64,000 nt of DNA from Arenibacter palladensis. Lineage in GTDB: Bacteria; Bacteroidota; Bacteroidia; Flavobacteriales; Flavobacteriaceae. The notes beneath the pieces were generated by a model. The model was not told the DNA's origin. It made no database searches and was given only the letters and a program-made list of their open reading frames with translations. The translations under genes were made by a program, and so were the position numbers. Of this stretch, positions 50,045 to 59,547 are shown piece after piece; position 1 is the stretch's first letter; the number at the start of each line of letters is the position of its first letter. The DNA lies in NCBI RefSeq assembly GCF_900129275.1, contig NZ_FQUX01000001.1:868001-932000 (forward strand), read 5' to 3'.

Positions 50045-52597
50045 TTATCCGCATTTGGACGAACCACAATCCTTACAGGTGAGGCATCCTTCTTGATAAA
50101 TCAGATTTTTGGAATTACAGGAATCACATTTTTGTCCCTTGGCCTCCGTACCATCGGCAACGTATCTCTTAAGGGCCCTTGCAACACCATTTTTCCAAGT
50201 ATTGATGGATTCGCTATCCAGTTGTAGACTGTTGATGAGGTCTACCACTTTTTCTATTGGCATGCCATGGCGTAGGGTGCTCGATATTAATTTGGCATAG
50301 TTCCAATATTCCGGGTTAAATTTATGGGATAATCCCTCAATGGTTGTTTTATATCCACGCTTGTTCTTGTACTGAAAATCATAACGCGAAGAACCGTCCT
50401 CGTTCCTACTTTTTATAATTAATCCGTTATTTACCCACCTAGGAATTAGTATACCGTCCTCGTCATCGGCCATACCAGTGAAAATTTCATAGGGTTGGTC
50501 GTTGATCAGGCCAATGAAAGCAATCCATTTTTCCTTGTTGTTTTGAAGTCGCACTACATCGGCTTCCAAAATTTGGGGACGTTTTGTGGAGAAAAGGGTT
50601 AGGGATTCCTCATTTTCCGATTTTTTTGAATCATTGGAGATCAATACCCCAGATCTGGAACCATCCCGGTAAACAGTGACACCCTTGCAACCTGCTTTCC
50701 AAGCTTCCAAGTAGAGTTTACCCACCAATTCTTCGGACACATCGTTGGGAAGGTTTATGGTAACACTTATGCTATGGTCTACCCACTTCTGAACAGCACC
50801 TTGTAAACGAACTTTGCTCAGCCAATCCACATCATTGGAAGTAGCCTTGAAATACGGGGAACTTTCTACAATTTTCTGTAACTCCTCCTGGGAATAATTT
50901 TTTTCGGTATCAATTCCCTTGACGGACATCCATTGTTTGAATTTATGGTGGAATACCAAATATTCTTCCCAAGAATCCCCAACTTCATCCACAAAATCAA
51001 TACGGACATCCTTGTCATTAGGATTAACTTTTCTACGTCGTTTGTAAACCGGTAGGAAAACCGGTTCTATTCCAGAGGTGGTTTGGGTCATTAAACTCGT
51101 GGTGCCGGTTGGTGCTATGGTCAATAGTGCAATATTTCTTCGGCCGTATTCCAACATTTCATAATACAGTTTTTCATCGGCTTCCTTCAGTCTTAGGATA
51201 AAGGGGTTGTTCTTTTCCCTTTCCGCATCAAAAATTTGAAAGGCCCCTCTATCTTTGGCGGTATGTACCGAGGCCCTGTAGGCTTCCAAGGCAATGGTCT
51301 TATGTACTTCAATTGAAAATTTGTTGGCCTCTTCACTTCCATAACGCAAACCAAGTGCCGCCAGCATATCCCCTTCGGCTGTAATTCCGATTCCGGTTCG
51401 GCGCCCCTGCTCGGCCTTTTCTTTGATCTTGTTCCATAGGTTGAATTCCACGGCCTTGGTGTCCTCCAATTCCGGATCCGCTTTTATTTTTTTCAGTATT
51501 ACATCTACCTTCTCCAATTCAAGGTCAATAATATCGTCCATAATGCGCTGGGCCGCAGCAATATGTTCCTTAAATAGTTTAAAATCGAAAGAGGCATTAT
51601 CTGTAAAGGGCTGGTCTACATAGGAGAAGAGATTAATGGCCAACAAGCGGCAGGAATCATATGGACAAAGCGGAATTTCTCCACAGGGATTGGTAGACAC
51701 GGTGTTATAACCCAAATCTGAATAACAATCCGGTACGGATTCCTTAATTATGGTGTCCCAAAACAAAATTCCAGGTTCTGCCGATTGCCATGCGTTATGG
51801 ACTATTTTGCCCCATAATTTTTGGGCGTCTATTGTTTTGGAAACCTTAGGGTTTGGGCTTTGAACAGGAAATTTTTGGGTATAGGGTTGTCCACTTTCAA
51901 CGGCCTTCATAAAATCATCATCCATTCTAACGGATACATTGGCTCCCGTTACCTTGCCCTGTTCCATTTTAGCATCTATAAAATCTTCTGCATCCGGGTG
52001 GTTTATAGAGACCGATAACATTAGGGCTCCCCTTCTGCCATCTTGGGCTACTTCCCTAGTAGTATTGGAATATCTTTCCATAAATGGGACCAAGCCAGTT
52101 GAGGTAAGGGCCGAGTTCTTTACCGGCGACCCCTTGGGGCGTATATGGGATAGGTCATGACCAACGCCACCGCGGCGCTTCATGAGCTGTACTTGTTCTT
52201 GGTCTATTTTCATGATTCCCCCGTACGAATCGGACTGGCCCTCATTGCCTATTACAAAGCAGTTGGACAGGGATGCAATTTGAAAAGGATTGCCAATGCC
52301 CGCCATTGGGCTACCTTGGGGGACTATATATTTAAAATTTTTGATCAGGTCAAAAACTTGTTCTTCATTGAGAGGGTTTGGGTATTTTTGTTCAATTCTG
52401 GAAATCTCCTTGGCTATCCTGTGGTGCATATCATCAGGGGTTAGCTCGTAAATGTTTCCTTCGGAATCTTTCAGGGCATATTTATTTACCCATACCCTGG
52501 CCGCAAGGTCATCACCTTTAAAATATTTTAACGAAGCATTAAAGGCTTCTTCCTGACTGTAGGTCTTTTGTGGTCCTTGGGCGATTTTTGTTGGCAT
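50045..52597 (-). CDS. nrdJ: adenosylcobalamin-dependent ribonucleotide reductase (class II)
   Basis: An 850-residue class II reductase that makes deoxynucleotides using vitamin B12. The substrate-site signature is VSTNPCGEIPLCPYDSC (active cysteines) and the radical-domain segment is LTIAPTGTTSLMTQTTSGIE. The C-terminal tail has a zinc-ribbon-like cysteine cluster ending GQKCDSCNSKNLIYQEGCLT and CKDCGSSKCG, with cysteines that re-reduce the active site. The frame is open 9 codons further up, but ATG at 52597 (MPTKIAQGPQ) fits better. No cobalamin riboswitch box is visible upstream. It is a single gene with its own promoter box and terminator. Confidence 0.95.
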   Translation of the reverse strand: MPTKIAQGPQKTYSQEEAFNASLKYFKGDDLAARVWVNKYALKDSEGNIYELTPDDMHHRIAKEISRIEQKYPNPLNEEQVFDLIKNFKYIVPQGSPMAGIGNPFQIASLSNCFVIGNEGQSDSYGGIMKIDQEQVQLMKRRGGVGHDLSHIRPKGSPVKNSALTSTGLVPFMERYSNTTREVAQDGRRGALMLSVSINHPDAEDFIDAKMEQGKVTGANVSVRMDDDFMKAVESGQPYTQKFPVQSPNPKVSKTIDAQKLWGKIVHNAWQSAEPGILFWDTIIKESVPDCYSDLGYNTVSTNPCGEIPLCPYDSCRLLAINLFSYVDQPFTDNASFDFKLFKEHIAAAQRIMDDIIDLELEKVDVILKKIKADPELEDTKAVEFNLWNKIKEKAEQGRRTGIGITAEGDMLAALGLRYGSEEANKFSIEVHKTIALEAYRASVHTAKDRGAFQIFDAEREKNNPFILRLKEADEKLYYEMLEYGRRNIALLTIAPTGTTSLMTQTTSGIEPVFLPVYKRRRKVNPNDKDVRIDFVDEVGDSWEEYLVFHHKFKQWMSVKGIDTEKNYSQEELQKIVESSPYFKATSNDVDWLSKVRLQGAVQKWVDHSISVTINLPNDVSEELVGKLYLEAWKAGCKGVTVYRDGSRSGVLISNDSKKSENEESLTLFSTKRPQILEADVVRLQNNKEKWIAFIGLINDQPYEIFTGMADDEDGILIPRWVNNGLIIKSRNEDGSSRYDFQYKNKRGYKTTIEGLSHKFNPEYWNYAKLISSTLRHGMPIEKVVDLINSLQLDSESINTWKNGVARALKRYVADGTEAKGQKCDSCNSKNLIYQEGCLTCKDCGSSKCG

Positions 52598-52637
52598 ATA
52601 ATGATTTTTTAGGTTGTAATACAAATGGAATAAAGAA

Positions 52638-52645
52638 CAAAAGTA
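52638..52645 (-). promoter_or_regulatory. putative -7 promoter box of nrdJ
   Basis: Minus-strand TACTTTTG, an exact TAnnTTTG match 40 bp before the nrdJ start. The 411-bp spacer 52598-53008 is AT-rich and separates two divergent genes. No riboswitch or other feature was seen in it. A TTTTG (52967-52971) and TATTTG (52990-52995) pair could serve the divergent phosphatase gene. Confidence 0.4.
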
Positions 52646-53008
52646 TTAAAAAAAATAGAAGGTAAAACATGATAAATATCATGAAAGTTTACAAGAAAAA
52701 TGATTCAAATAATTGAAAATGAATTAATTAAAGATTTATCAACAGGAAAAAGTTAACAAATAAATTATACTTTTTATTAAATTTTATTTTGTGAATGTTG
52801 CCGTCCTGAATAAAAATTCTTGCACTAAATGCCTTGTAGGCCTTTTGTTTTGGCGGATATGTTTTTGTTTGATTTAGTCTTTTTTGGGGTCTATAGGTAG
52901 CATCTAATTTTCTATTGGTTTTGGGATAGTTACTTAAATTATTCGGGTAAATCCAATTTTAGGTCCTTTTGCCATGGATATTAAAGTGGTATTTGCGATT
53001 TTTGCCAA

Positions 53009-53734
53009 ATGAGAACATTGGTAATCGGAGACCTGCATTCTGGGTTAAAGGCCTTGAAGCAAGTATTGGAAAGGGCAAAAGTGAGTCCCAGTGACCATCT
53101 TATTTTTTTGGGCGATTATGTGGATGGTTGGAGTGATGCCGTGAATACGGTCAATTTTTTAATGGAGCTTAGGCTTACGCATAAATGCTCGTTCATAAGG
53201 GGAAATCACGATGAACTATGCAATGATTGGTTGAAAAGTGGCGATCATAACCCTGTTTGGCTGCAACATGGAGGTACTGCTACCCAAAACTCGTATCGGT
53301 CGGTTGGGGATGAAATAAGGGAAGCCCATATTCAATTTTACGATAATTTGGATAATTATATTCTGGACTCCGAAAATCGCTTGTTTATCCACGCAGGATT
53401 TACTAACTTAAGGGGTGTGGACCATGAGTATTTTACCAAAACCTTTTATTGGGATAGGACCCTTTGGGAATTGGCATTGTCTTTAGACCCATCATTGACC
53501 AAAGAGGATGAAATTTACCCTCAAAGGTTAACACATTACAAGGAGATTTTTATTGGCCATACCCCGGTAACAAGGATTGGTAGGACCACGCCAAAGAATG
53601 CTGCCAATATTTGGAATGTGGACACAGGGGCGGCCTTTAGGGGGCCATTGACGATTATGGATGTTGGTTCCAAGCAATATTGGCAAAGTGATCCGGTATA
53701 TTTGTTTTATCCCACCGAAATGGGAAGAAACTAA
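53009..53734 (+). CDS. calcineurin-type metallophosphoesterase (protein phosphatase-like)
   Basis: A 241-residue PPP-family phosphoesterase. The metal-site blocks are VIGDLHSGLKAL (residues 5-16), FLGDYVDGWSDA (33-44), IRGNHDELC and GHTPVTRIG. The spacing fits serine/threonine or Ap4A-type phosphatases. The first block has Ser after the His where Gly is usual (GDLHS rather than GDLHG). Its substrate is unknown. An acyl-ACP desaturase gene follows after 63 bp on the same strand. Confidence 0.88.
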   Translation: MRTLVIGDLHSGLKALKQVLERAKVSPSDHLIFLGDYVDGWSDAVNTVNFLMELRLTHKCSFIRGNHDELCNDWLKSGDHNPVWLQHGGTATQNSYRSVGDEIREAHIQFYDNLDNYILDSENRLFIHAGFTNLRGVDHEYFTKTFYWDRTLWELALSLDPSLTKEDEIYPQRLTHYKEIFIGHTPVTRIGRTTPKNAANIWNVDTGAAFRGPLTIMDVGSKQYWQSDPVYLFYPTEMGRN

Positions 53735-53797
53735 AATTTACCGTTTAGAGGTACAGATTATCAAGATTATTAAGGATATTTACATAAAATTTGAAGA

Positions 53798-54796
53798 ATG
53801 TCTAATAAGAACGTTAGAATAGAAGTGATGAAGTCCATTGAGGGTAAGGTGGATGGTTTTATAGACCAGTACCTTATTCCAATACAAGACATTTGGCAAC
53901 CCACGGATTTTTTACCTGACACACAAAGTGAAGGCTTTATGGATCACGTAACCCAGATACGTGAGGAAGCCAAGGAATTGGGGTATGATCTTTGGGTCAC
54001 CTTGGTAGCCGATACCATTACCGAGGAGGCATTGCCTACCTACGAATCTTGGCTTATGGACGTAGAAGGAATAGATCAACATGGTGAAAACAAGAATGGT
54101 TGGTCCAAGTGGGTGCGTCATTGGACCGCTGAGGAAAATAGACATGGTGATGTGCTTAACAAATATCTTTATTTGGCCGGAAGGGTCAATATGAGGGAAA
54201 TGGAAATAACCACTCAGCATCTTATTGCCGATGGTTTTGATATAGGTACGGATAGAGATCCTTATAAAAACTTTGTTTATACCTCTTTTCAAGAGTTGGC
54301 CACCAATATTTCACACAAAAGGGTAGGTCAAATGTGTAAAAAGGGAGGCAATACGCTTCTTGGTAAAATGTGTACCATTATTGCAGGAGACGAGATGCGC
54401 CATCATTTGGCCTATAGGGAATTTGTTAAGGTTATATTTGAAAATGACCCAAGTCAGATGATGTTGGCCTTTGCCGATATGATGAAGAAAAAAATTGTAA
54501 TGCCGGCCCATTTCTTAAGGGAGTCAGGCGGAAACATAGGTACTGCGTTTGAGAATTTTTCCAATTGTGCCCAAAGATTAGGGGTTTACACTGCTCAGGA
54601 CTATATAGACATTTTGAAAAAATTGAATAGTTATTGGGAATTGGATAGCATTAGAAGCCTAAATGATGATGCGGAAAGGGCAAGGGATTATTTAATGAAA
54701 CTTCCTGATAGATTGGAGCGAATTGCCAGTAGGATGAAATTTCCCGAGGACAACTATAGGTTCAAGTGGGTGGAAGCCAACGGAAGAATGGTCTAG
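53798..54796 (+). CDS. acyl-ACP desaturase (soluble, ferritin-like di-iron)
   Basis: A 332-residue soluble desaturase of the plant stearoyl-ACP type, which puts a double bond into acyl-ACP for membrane fluidity. The two di-iron motifs are TAEENRHGDVLNKYLY and IAGDEMRHHLAYREFV (ExxH pattern), spaced as usual. Downstream is a strong hairpin terminator. It may use ACP from the fatty-acid cluster at 15.9 kb. Confidence 0.93.
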   Translation: MSNKNVRIEVMKSIEGKVDGFIDQYLIPIQDIWQPTDFLPDTQSEGFMDHVTQIREEAKELGYDLWVTLVADTITEEALPTYESWLMDVEGIDQHGENKNGWSKWVRHWTAEENRHGDVLNKYLYLAGRVNMREMEITTQHLIADGFDIGTDRDPYKNFVYTSFQELATNISHKRVGQMCKKGGNTLLGKMCTIIAGDEMRHHLAYREFVKVIFENDPSQMMLAFADMMKKKIVMPAHFLRESGGNIGTAFENFSNCAQRLGVYTAQDYIDILKKLNSYWELDSIRSLNDDAERARDYLMKLPDRLERIASRMKFPEDNYRFKWVEANGRMV

Positions 54797-54819
54797 CAAA
54801 TAGAGTATTAAAAGGCACT

Positions 54820-54853
54820 AACGCCCCACTTATGTCATAAGTGGGGCGTTTTT
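54820..54853 (+). terminator. rho-independent terminator after the desaturase gene
   Basis: AACGCCCCACTTAT (54820-54833) and ATAAGTGGGGCGTT (54837-54850) form a perfect 14-bp stem with a 3-nt loop, followed by TTT. It lies 24 bp after the stop codon. Confidence 0.85.
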
Positions 54854-54951
54854 CATTGTATTTTTTTCCAATAGGCCATAGATTTAATGGTGTGTTAAAA
54901 AGACCTTCAAGTATAGCTGAGTTACAGTATGAAGAGGACCGACCGTAGGGT

Positions 54952-55503
54952 CTAAAGTTTTCCTCTTTTGTGTTCTTCCTGCCATTTGTGCAATTCTTTC
55001 CATTTACCTTCATAGGCCATTTTGGCTTGCATAGGCCAGGATGCTGGGTCGTGAATTTTATAACGGGCTCCTCCACTGTCCAGTATTTCCTGACATTTGG
55101 CAACGGCAGTTTCGGACAAATCTTTCCAGGTTTTAATATTAAAGGAATTGAAAAGTTGCTGAATTTTAGGTCCAATGCCTTCCACAATCCTTAGGTCGTC
55201 CCGTTTTACAGTTTTCCCGAGGGCGGCTTTTGCTGCCTGTGCATTAAATGGAAGTAGGGCTTCAGCGGCAACTATTGGGGCAACGGGTTCATCCGGAACA
55301 ACAAGCTCTACTTTTTGGGATAATTGTTTCTTGCATTGTGCCAAATCGGTTTCCAATTTTGCGTTTTTATCCTTTAATATATCCAATTCTGAAGTAGGGC
55401 CTATTTGGGAATTGGTGCCCTTTCCGATTAAGTAGCCAAATAGTGCGCAGACCACACCTACTACGGCAGGTATAAACCAGCACCAAATACTTAGGTTTTC
55501 CAT
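54952..55503 (-). CDS. membrane-anchored helix-hairpin-helix protein
   Basis: A 183-residue protein with one N-terminal helix (IWCWFIPAVVGVVCALFGYL), a short coiled coil (residues 40-65) and a C-terminal domain from about residue 110. That domain begins DDLRIVEGIGPKIQQLFNSF, a helix-hairpin-helix seen in TfoX-like and complex-I-linked proteins, and ends with a basic helix (LHKWQEEHKRGK). The HhH suggests DNA or protein contacts at the membrane. It is 18 bp after the next small gene, with which it is probably co-transcribed. Confidence 0.7.
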   Translation of the reverse strand: MENLSIWCWFIPAVVGVVCALFGYLIGKGTNSQIGPTSELDILKDKNAKLETDLAQCKKQLSQKVELVVPDEPVAPIVAAEALLPFNAQAAKAALGKTVKRDDLRIVEGIGPKIQQLFNSFNIKTWKDLSETAVAKCQEILDSGGARYKIHDPASWPMQAKMAYEGKWKELHKWQEEHKRGKL

Positions 55504-55521
55504 GTGTTTTATTGTTTTGGG

Positions 55522-55719
55522 TTAGTTGTTTTTATCAAGGTTCTGAAGCTCATTTTTTTTCTCTGCCAGCAGGCTATTATTAGCAACCTCTTCTGTGTTT
55601 TCAACCGAGGGAGTATCCTCTGCTTCGGTGATGCACGTATTGCACAACATGAGGTTAAAATAGGTTCCGGCAACAATGGCAATAACAATACCCAATAAAT
55701 TGGTTGTTTTCTTAGACAT
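55522..55719 (-). CDS. small single-helix membrane protein
   Basis: A 65-residue protein with one N-terminal helix (NLLGIVIAIVAGTYFNLMLC) and a hydrophilic, acidic tail. No family is recognised. It lies directly upstream of the helix-hairpin-helix protein gene on the same strand and both have similar anchor-plus-tail layouts. Confidence 0.6.
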   Translation of the reverse strand: MSKKTTNLLGIVIAIVAGTYFNLMLCNTCITEAEDTPSVENTEEVANNSLLAEKKNELQNLDKNN

Positions 55720-56286
55720 TTCGGATAGCTATATGGGTTTTTTCTAAATGTATTAAAAAATTCGCTTAAATGTTAAAAAAATGTTATTAAATATTCCGTT
55801 TCAAGTAGTTAGCAAAAAATAATGCTGTTATGGGCAGTTTACTTTCCTTGGCTAAAATATAGTAGGATAATGTTGTTTAAGGCTGGTGGGAAAAATTGTT
55901 TTATCCTATGTTAAACAACTTTAAACGTGGAAGATGGGCATGGAAATCAAGGGCAGTAGTTGTAAAATTTACCAATTATACACATTTTATTACCATCCAT
56001 ATAGTTTTGCTTTTAAACATGGAACTAAATGTAGACTTTAGCGTAAATATTAGAATAACAAAGACCTTATTTCTCCCGACTAAGTTCCGGCATTGAAATA
56101 GGTCTTTTTCACCATAATTATTTGAGTTAGTTTGGTTAAACCCGCAGCTATTTCTAATGGACCTATTCGGGGGGAGGGGAAATTTTCAAGTGGCTACGGG
56201 TTTATATTATATCTAACCATTAGATATTAAGGTTTTGTCTTGGAGTATAGAGCTATTCTTCAGGATGTAATTTGGTTGGTTAGTTT
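55720..56286. other. 567-bp intergenic region with one internal hairpin
   Basis: This AT-rich spacer separates two minus-strand units. A 66-codon plus-strand frame in it (55896-56096) has no signature and was not accepted. A hairpin with arms AAAGACCTTATTTC (56060-56073) and GAAATAGGTCTTTT (56095-56108), with a one-base bulge and T-run, could end a transcript on the plus strand. No gene that would need it was found. Nothing else is recognisable. Confidence 0.4.
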
Positions 56287-56334
56287 AAAACCCGCTATGT
56301 TCTGGTTTATATCCAGAACATAGCGGGTTTTTTT
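56287..56334. terminator. strong bidirectional terminator after the aldehyde dehydrogenase gene
   Basis: AAAACCCGCTATGTTCTGG (56287-56305) and its perfect complement (56313-56331) form a 19-bp stem with a 7-nt loop, with a T-run on the plus strand and TTTT on the minus strand. It lies 14 bp beyond the dehydrogenase stop. Confidence 0.8.
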
Positions 56335-56347
56335 ATTGCTCTTAATC

Positions 56348-57901
56348 TTAAAGATCGAACTTTATACCTTGTGCCAAAGGCAATTCGGTAGTGTAATTGA
56401 TGGTGTTGGTCTGTCTTCGCATATAGATTTTCCAGGCATCCGAGCCGGATTCACGCCCTCCACCAGTTTCTTTTTCTCCGCCAAAAGCTCCTCCTATTTC
56501 AGCACCGGAAGTTCCAATATTCACATTGGCAATGCCACAATCGCTTCCTTGCGCGGATAAAAATCGCTCGGCTTCCCGCAGATTATTTGTCATTATGGCC
56601 GAGGATAGTCCTTGGACAACCCCGTTTTGTATGTCAATGGCATTTTCTACGTCTCCGGAATATTTTAGTAGGTAGAGTACTGGTGCAAAGGTCTCGTGTT
56701 GTACGATCTCAAAATTGTTGTTTGCTTCGGCAATGGCTGGTTTTACATAACATCCGCTTTCATATCCTTCCCCTTCCAGTACACCTCCCTCAACAATTAG
56801 CTTGCCTCCTTCTTCCACCACTTTCTTAAGGGCCTTTTGGTACATACTTACGGCATCGGTATCAATCAATGGGCCTACATGGTTTTTCTGATCCAGTGGA
56901 TTGCCTATCCGCAATTGTTTGTAGGCGGTAACAATCGCTTCTTTTACCTTGCTATAAATCGAGTCGTGTATAATTAATCTTCGTGTAGAGGTACAACGTT
57001 GTCCAGCCGTACCAACGGCCCCAAAAACAGCTCCTATTACGGTCATTTTTATGTCGGCATCCGGGGTTACAATAATGGCATTGTTTCCACCAAGTTCCAG
57101 GAGCGATTTTCCAAGTCGGGCTGCTACTGCCTGGGCCACGATTTTTCCCATGCGAATAGATCCTGTGGCAGATACTAGAGGTACCCTTTTGTCATGGGTC
57201 ATAAATTCACCTACCTTATAATCGCCATTGATCAAACAGGAAATACCTTCGGGAAGGTTATTTTCTTTAAAAACTGTTGCCGCTATATTTTGACAGGCCA
57301 CACCGCATAAGGGTGTTTTTTCACTTGGTTTCCAAACACAGACATCTCCAGATATCCACGCCAAGGCGGTATTCCAGGCCCATACGGCCACTGGAAAATT
57401 GAACGCCGAGATTATGCCAACCACCCCTAATGGATGATATTGTTCGTACATTCTATGTCCTGGTCTTTCGGAGTGCATGGTAAGTCCGTGCAATTGTCTG
57501 GATAGGCCCACTGCGAAATCACAGATATCTATCATCTCCTGCACCTCTCCCAATCCTTCCTGATATGATTTTCCCATTTCATAGGAAACCAACTTTCCCA
57601 AAGGTTCCTTTAGTTCCCTTAGTCTATCGCCAAACTGCCTCACTATTTCTCCCCTTTGGGGTGCGGGTTTTGTTCTCCAAATTTTAAATGCATTGGTGGC
57701 CGCCCCCATTACTTTTTCATAGTCCTCTTTGGAGGTAGTTCTTACTTTACCAATTAGGGCACCATCAACTGGGGAATACGAACTTAACTCGCCTCCAGAA
57801 GAAAAATTATTGGAACCCGTAGAGGTTCCATTATTTATAGCTTCGACGCCTAATTTTTTCAAGGCTTCATGGATTCCAAATTCCTGTGCAATCTTTGACA
57901 T
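56348..57901 (-). CDS. aldehyde dehydrogenase, ALDH7/antiquitin-like
   Basis: A 517-residue NAD-dependent aldehyde dehydrogenase. The catalytic cysteine is C303 (AGQRCTSTRRL) and the general-base glutamate is E269 (LLELGGNNAI); the oxyanion Asn is N168 (SAFNFPVAVW). The first 45 residues and the segment YEQYHPLGVVGIISAFNFPV fit the antiquitin group, which oxidises alpha-aminoadipate semialdehyde in lysine breakdown. It lies 150 bp downstream of 3-hydroxyanthranilate dioxygenase on the same strand, so a role in the kynurenine pathway is also possible; the two alternatives cannot be separated here. Confidence 0.85.
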   Translation of the reverse strand: MSKIAQEFGIHEALKKLGVEAINNGTSTGSNNFSSGGELSSYSPVDGALIGKVRTTSKEDYEKVMGAATNAFKIWRTKPAPQRGEIVRQFGDRLRELKEPLGKLVSYEMGKSYQEGLGEVQEMIDICDFAVGLSRQLHGLTMHSERPGHRMYEQYHPLGVVGIISAFNFPVAVWAWNTALAWISGDVCVWKPSEKTPLCGVACQNIAATVFKENNLPEGISCLINGDYKVGEFMTHDKRVPLVSATGSIRMGKIVAQAVAARLGKSLLELGGNNAIIVTPDADIKMTVIGAVFGAVGTAGQRCTSTRRLIIHDSIYSKVKEAIVTAYKQLRIGNPLDQKNHVGPLIDTDAVSMYQKALKKVVEEGGKLIVEGGVLEGEGYESGCYVKPAIAEANNNFEIVQHETFAPVLYLLKYSGDVENAIDIQNGVVQGLSSAIMTNNLREAERFLSAQGSDCGIANVNIGTSGAEIGGAFGGEKETGGGRESGSDAWKIYMRRQTNTINYTTELPLAQGIKFDL

Positions 57902-58052
57902 TTATAACTATTTTATCGTTAATTGTTATATTTTTCAAATTTACAAATTAATGGGCAGTCTAGGGCGTAACTATCCATAAATGTTTACAGTAGGATCTGC
58001 GGTTTAGGCCCAACTTAGCTTATAGGAGTCAATATTGGAAAAAGAAGGCAAC

Positions 58053-58598
58053 TTATTGGTCTTCCTTGGCAATAAATCTTTCATCAACGGGCATTACAGT
58101 GCCGCAATTACTGCAGGTTCTAAGTTCTTCCGAACCATAGAAGGTCTTAAAATGCCCCAAAAAGTCCTTTTCAATATTATTTAGCGTGAAGTATACTTCA
58201 TAAAGTTTATTGTTGCAGTTATCGCAAAACCACAGTAAGCCATCATCAATGTTCATATCGGCACGTTTGCGTTCTATTACCAGACCTATGGACCCTTCTT
58301 TTCTAACCGGGGAATGAGGTATTTTCGCAGGGTGCAGGTACATATCCCCAGGTCCCAACTGCATCGTTTTTTTTTGGCCGTTTTCTTGAATATGAACCTC
58401 AATATTACCTTCCAATTGATAAAACAGTTCCTCTGTTTCATTGTAATGATAATCTTTTCTAGCATTGGGGCCGGCAACAACCATAACAATGTAGTCTCCC
58501 GATTCCGTGTACAGGTTCTTATTTCCTACGGGAGGTTTTAAAGTATCCCTATTCTCGGAAATCCATTTATTTAGATTGAAAGGTTGCTTTATGGACAT
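58053..58598 (-). CDS. nbaC: 3-hydroxyanthranilate 3,4-dioxygenase
   Basis: A 181-residue cupin dioxygenase that opens the ring of 3-hydroxyanthranilate in tryptophan breakdown and quinolinate/NAD synthesis. The ferrous-iron ligands are H51, E57 (YHYNETEELF) and H95 (KIPHSPV). The C-terminal rubredoxin-like site has four cysteines, C125, C128, C162 and C165 (CDNC, CSNC), as in the bacterial enzyme. Other kynurenine-pathway genes are not present in the window. A TATTTTTG box on the minus strand (58691-58698) may be its promoter. Confidence 0.93.
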   Translation of the reverse strand: MSIKQPFNLNKWISENRDTLKPPVGNKNLYTESGDYIVMVVAGPNARKDYHYNETEELFYQLEGNIEVHIQENGQKKTMQLGPGDMYLHPAKIPHSPVRKEGSIGLVIERKRADMNIDDGLLWFCDNCNNKLYEVYFTLNNIEKDFLGHFKTFYGSEELRTCSNCGTVMPVDERFIAKEDQ

Positions 58599-58724
58599 AG
58601 TATATTATATTGAAGTTAATATTATGCTGCCGCCCATTAAATATTGAAAGCAACTGACGTGCTGTCAAATATTAAAACGCGGTTTAACATCAAAAATAAT
58701 AAAAGAAAACTGCTTTTAAGAAGA

Positions 58725-59201
58725 CTATCTATAGAAGAGTTGTGTAAAATATAGAGTGCCGTCGGTATTTCTCTTTACACTTACCGCGGTGTGGGTAAAT
58801 TCCCCTTCCATAGTTTTTCTGTGGTCGGAACTGGCCAACCATTTTTGAAAAGCCTCTAGGGCAGAATCATAGTCCTTCGCCACATTTTCGGAGACAAAAG
58901 ATGCATTTACTGCTTGGGAAATATCCGATGCCCGGGCGCTAAAATTGTCATGGTTGATAGAGCCTTTGGCTATCATATAATCTGTATGCTTGTTAGCGTA
59001 ATCATACGCTACTGTGCTAAAATCCAGATCGTTATATCCTAGGGAAATACGATGGTCGTTAACGATCCCAAGTAATTCCTGCTCCACTTCAACCGCATTT
59101 TCGACTTCGGGAATATTTGCCGGCTCAATAGACTCTGTGCTGCAAGAGGCTACTACAAATGCGAACAAAAGCATTACAAAATAATGCAATTTCATTTTCA
59201 T
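58725..59201 (-). CDS. CAP-domain lipoprotein (SCP-like)
   Basis: A 158-residue lipoprotein: the signal MKMKLHYFVMLLFAFVVASC ends at the lipobox cysteine (residue 20). The CAP domain follows from about residue 40, with HTDYMIAKGSINHDNFSARA containing the conserved His and the region SVKRNTDGTLYFTQLF closing the fold. CAP proteins bind lipids, cleave proteins or act in cell adhesion; no catalytic function is assured. The 346-bp spacer 59202-59547 between this gene and the divergent macroglobulin gene is AT-rich and shows only a TATCTTTA box (59518-59525) near the latter. Confidence 0.85.
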   Translation of the reverse strand: MKMKLHYFVMLLFAFVVASCSTESIEPANIPEVENAVEVEQELLGIVNDHRISLGYNDLDFSTVAYDYANKHTDYMIAKGSINHDNFSARASDISQAVNASFVSENVAKDYDSALEAFQKWLASSDHRKTMEGEFTHTAVSVKRNTDGTLYFTQLFYR

Positions 59202-59547
59202 ATAATGTTCTATTTGTAAGTAGGAAGAAAGGGAAGAATGGGGAATTCTTGTGTTCTCGTTATTGGCGTCTCGTAACCAACAGTTGTAATATTAAAAAAT
59301 TTATTTAGTAAGCAGTCTAATTAAGTGATTTATTCGACGAAATGCATAGCTCGTATTAAAATCTGTAATCCAAAGATTACTTAAATAATAAACTCAAACA
59401 TTATTATTATAATACATATAGTATTTGGATTAGTGGTGATGTAATTGCAATTATAGAAAGATGAACTTTTGCCAAGCCTATTTAGAACAAAAAATATTCC
59501 ACAAAAGGAAAACCTTATATCTTTACTGTACTAAATTGGTTCTTTTC

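Noticed and set aside
50763-50780. A 15-nt match to the small RNA body inside nrdJ (ACTTATGCTATGGTC)
   Set aside because: It lies in a conserved coding segment of nrdJ in the same sense as the RNA, so it cannot pair with it, and a chance match is the simplest explanation.
52598-53008. Possible cobalamin riboswitch before nrdJ
   Set aside because: No B12-box (GCCACTG-like) or suitable stems seen; only a -7 box was found.
55896-56096. 66-codon plus-strand frame in the 55.7-56.3 kb spacer
   Set aside because: No signature, biased composition and its end lies inside a hairpin; treated as non-coding.
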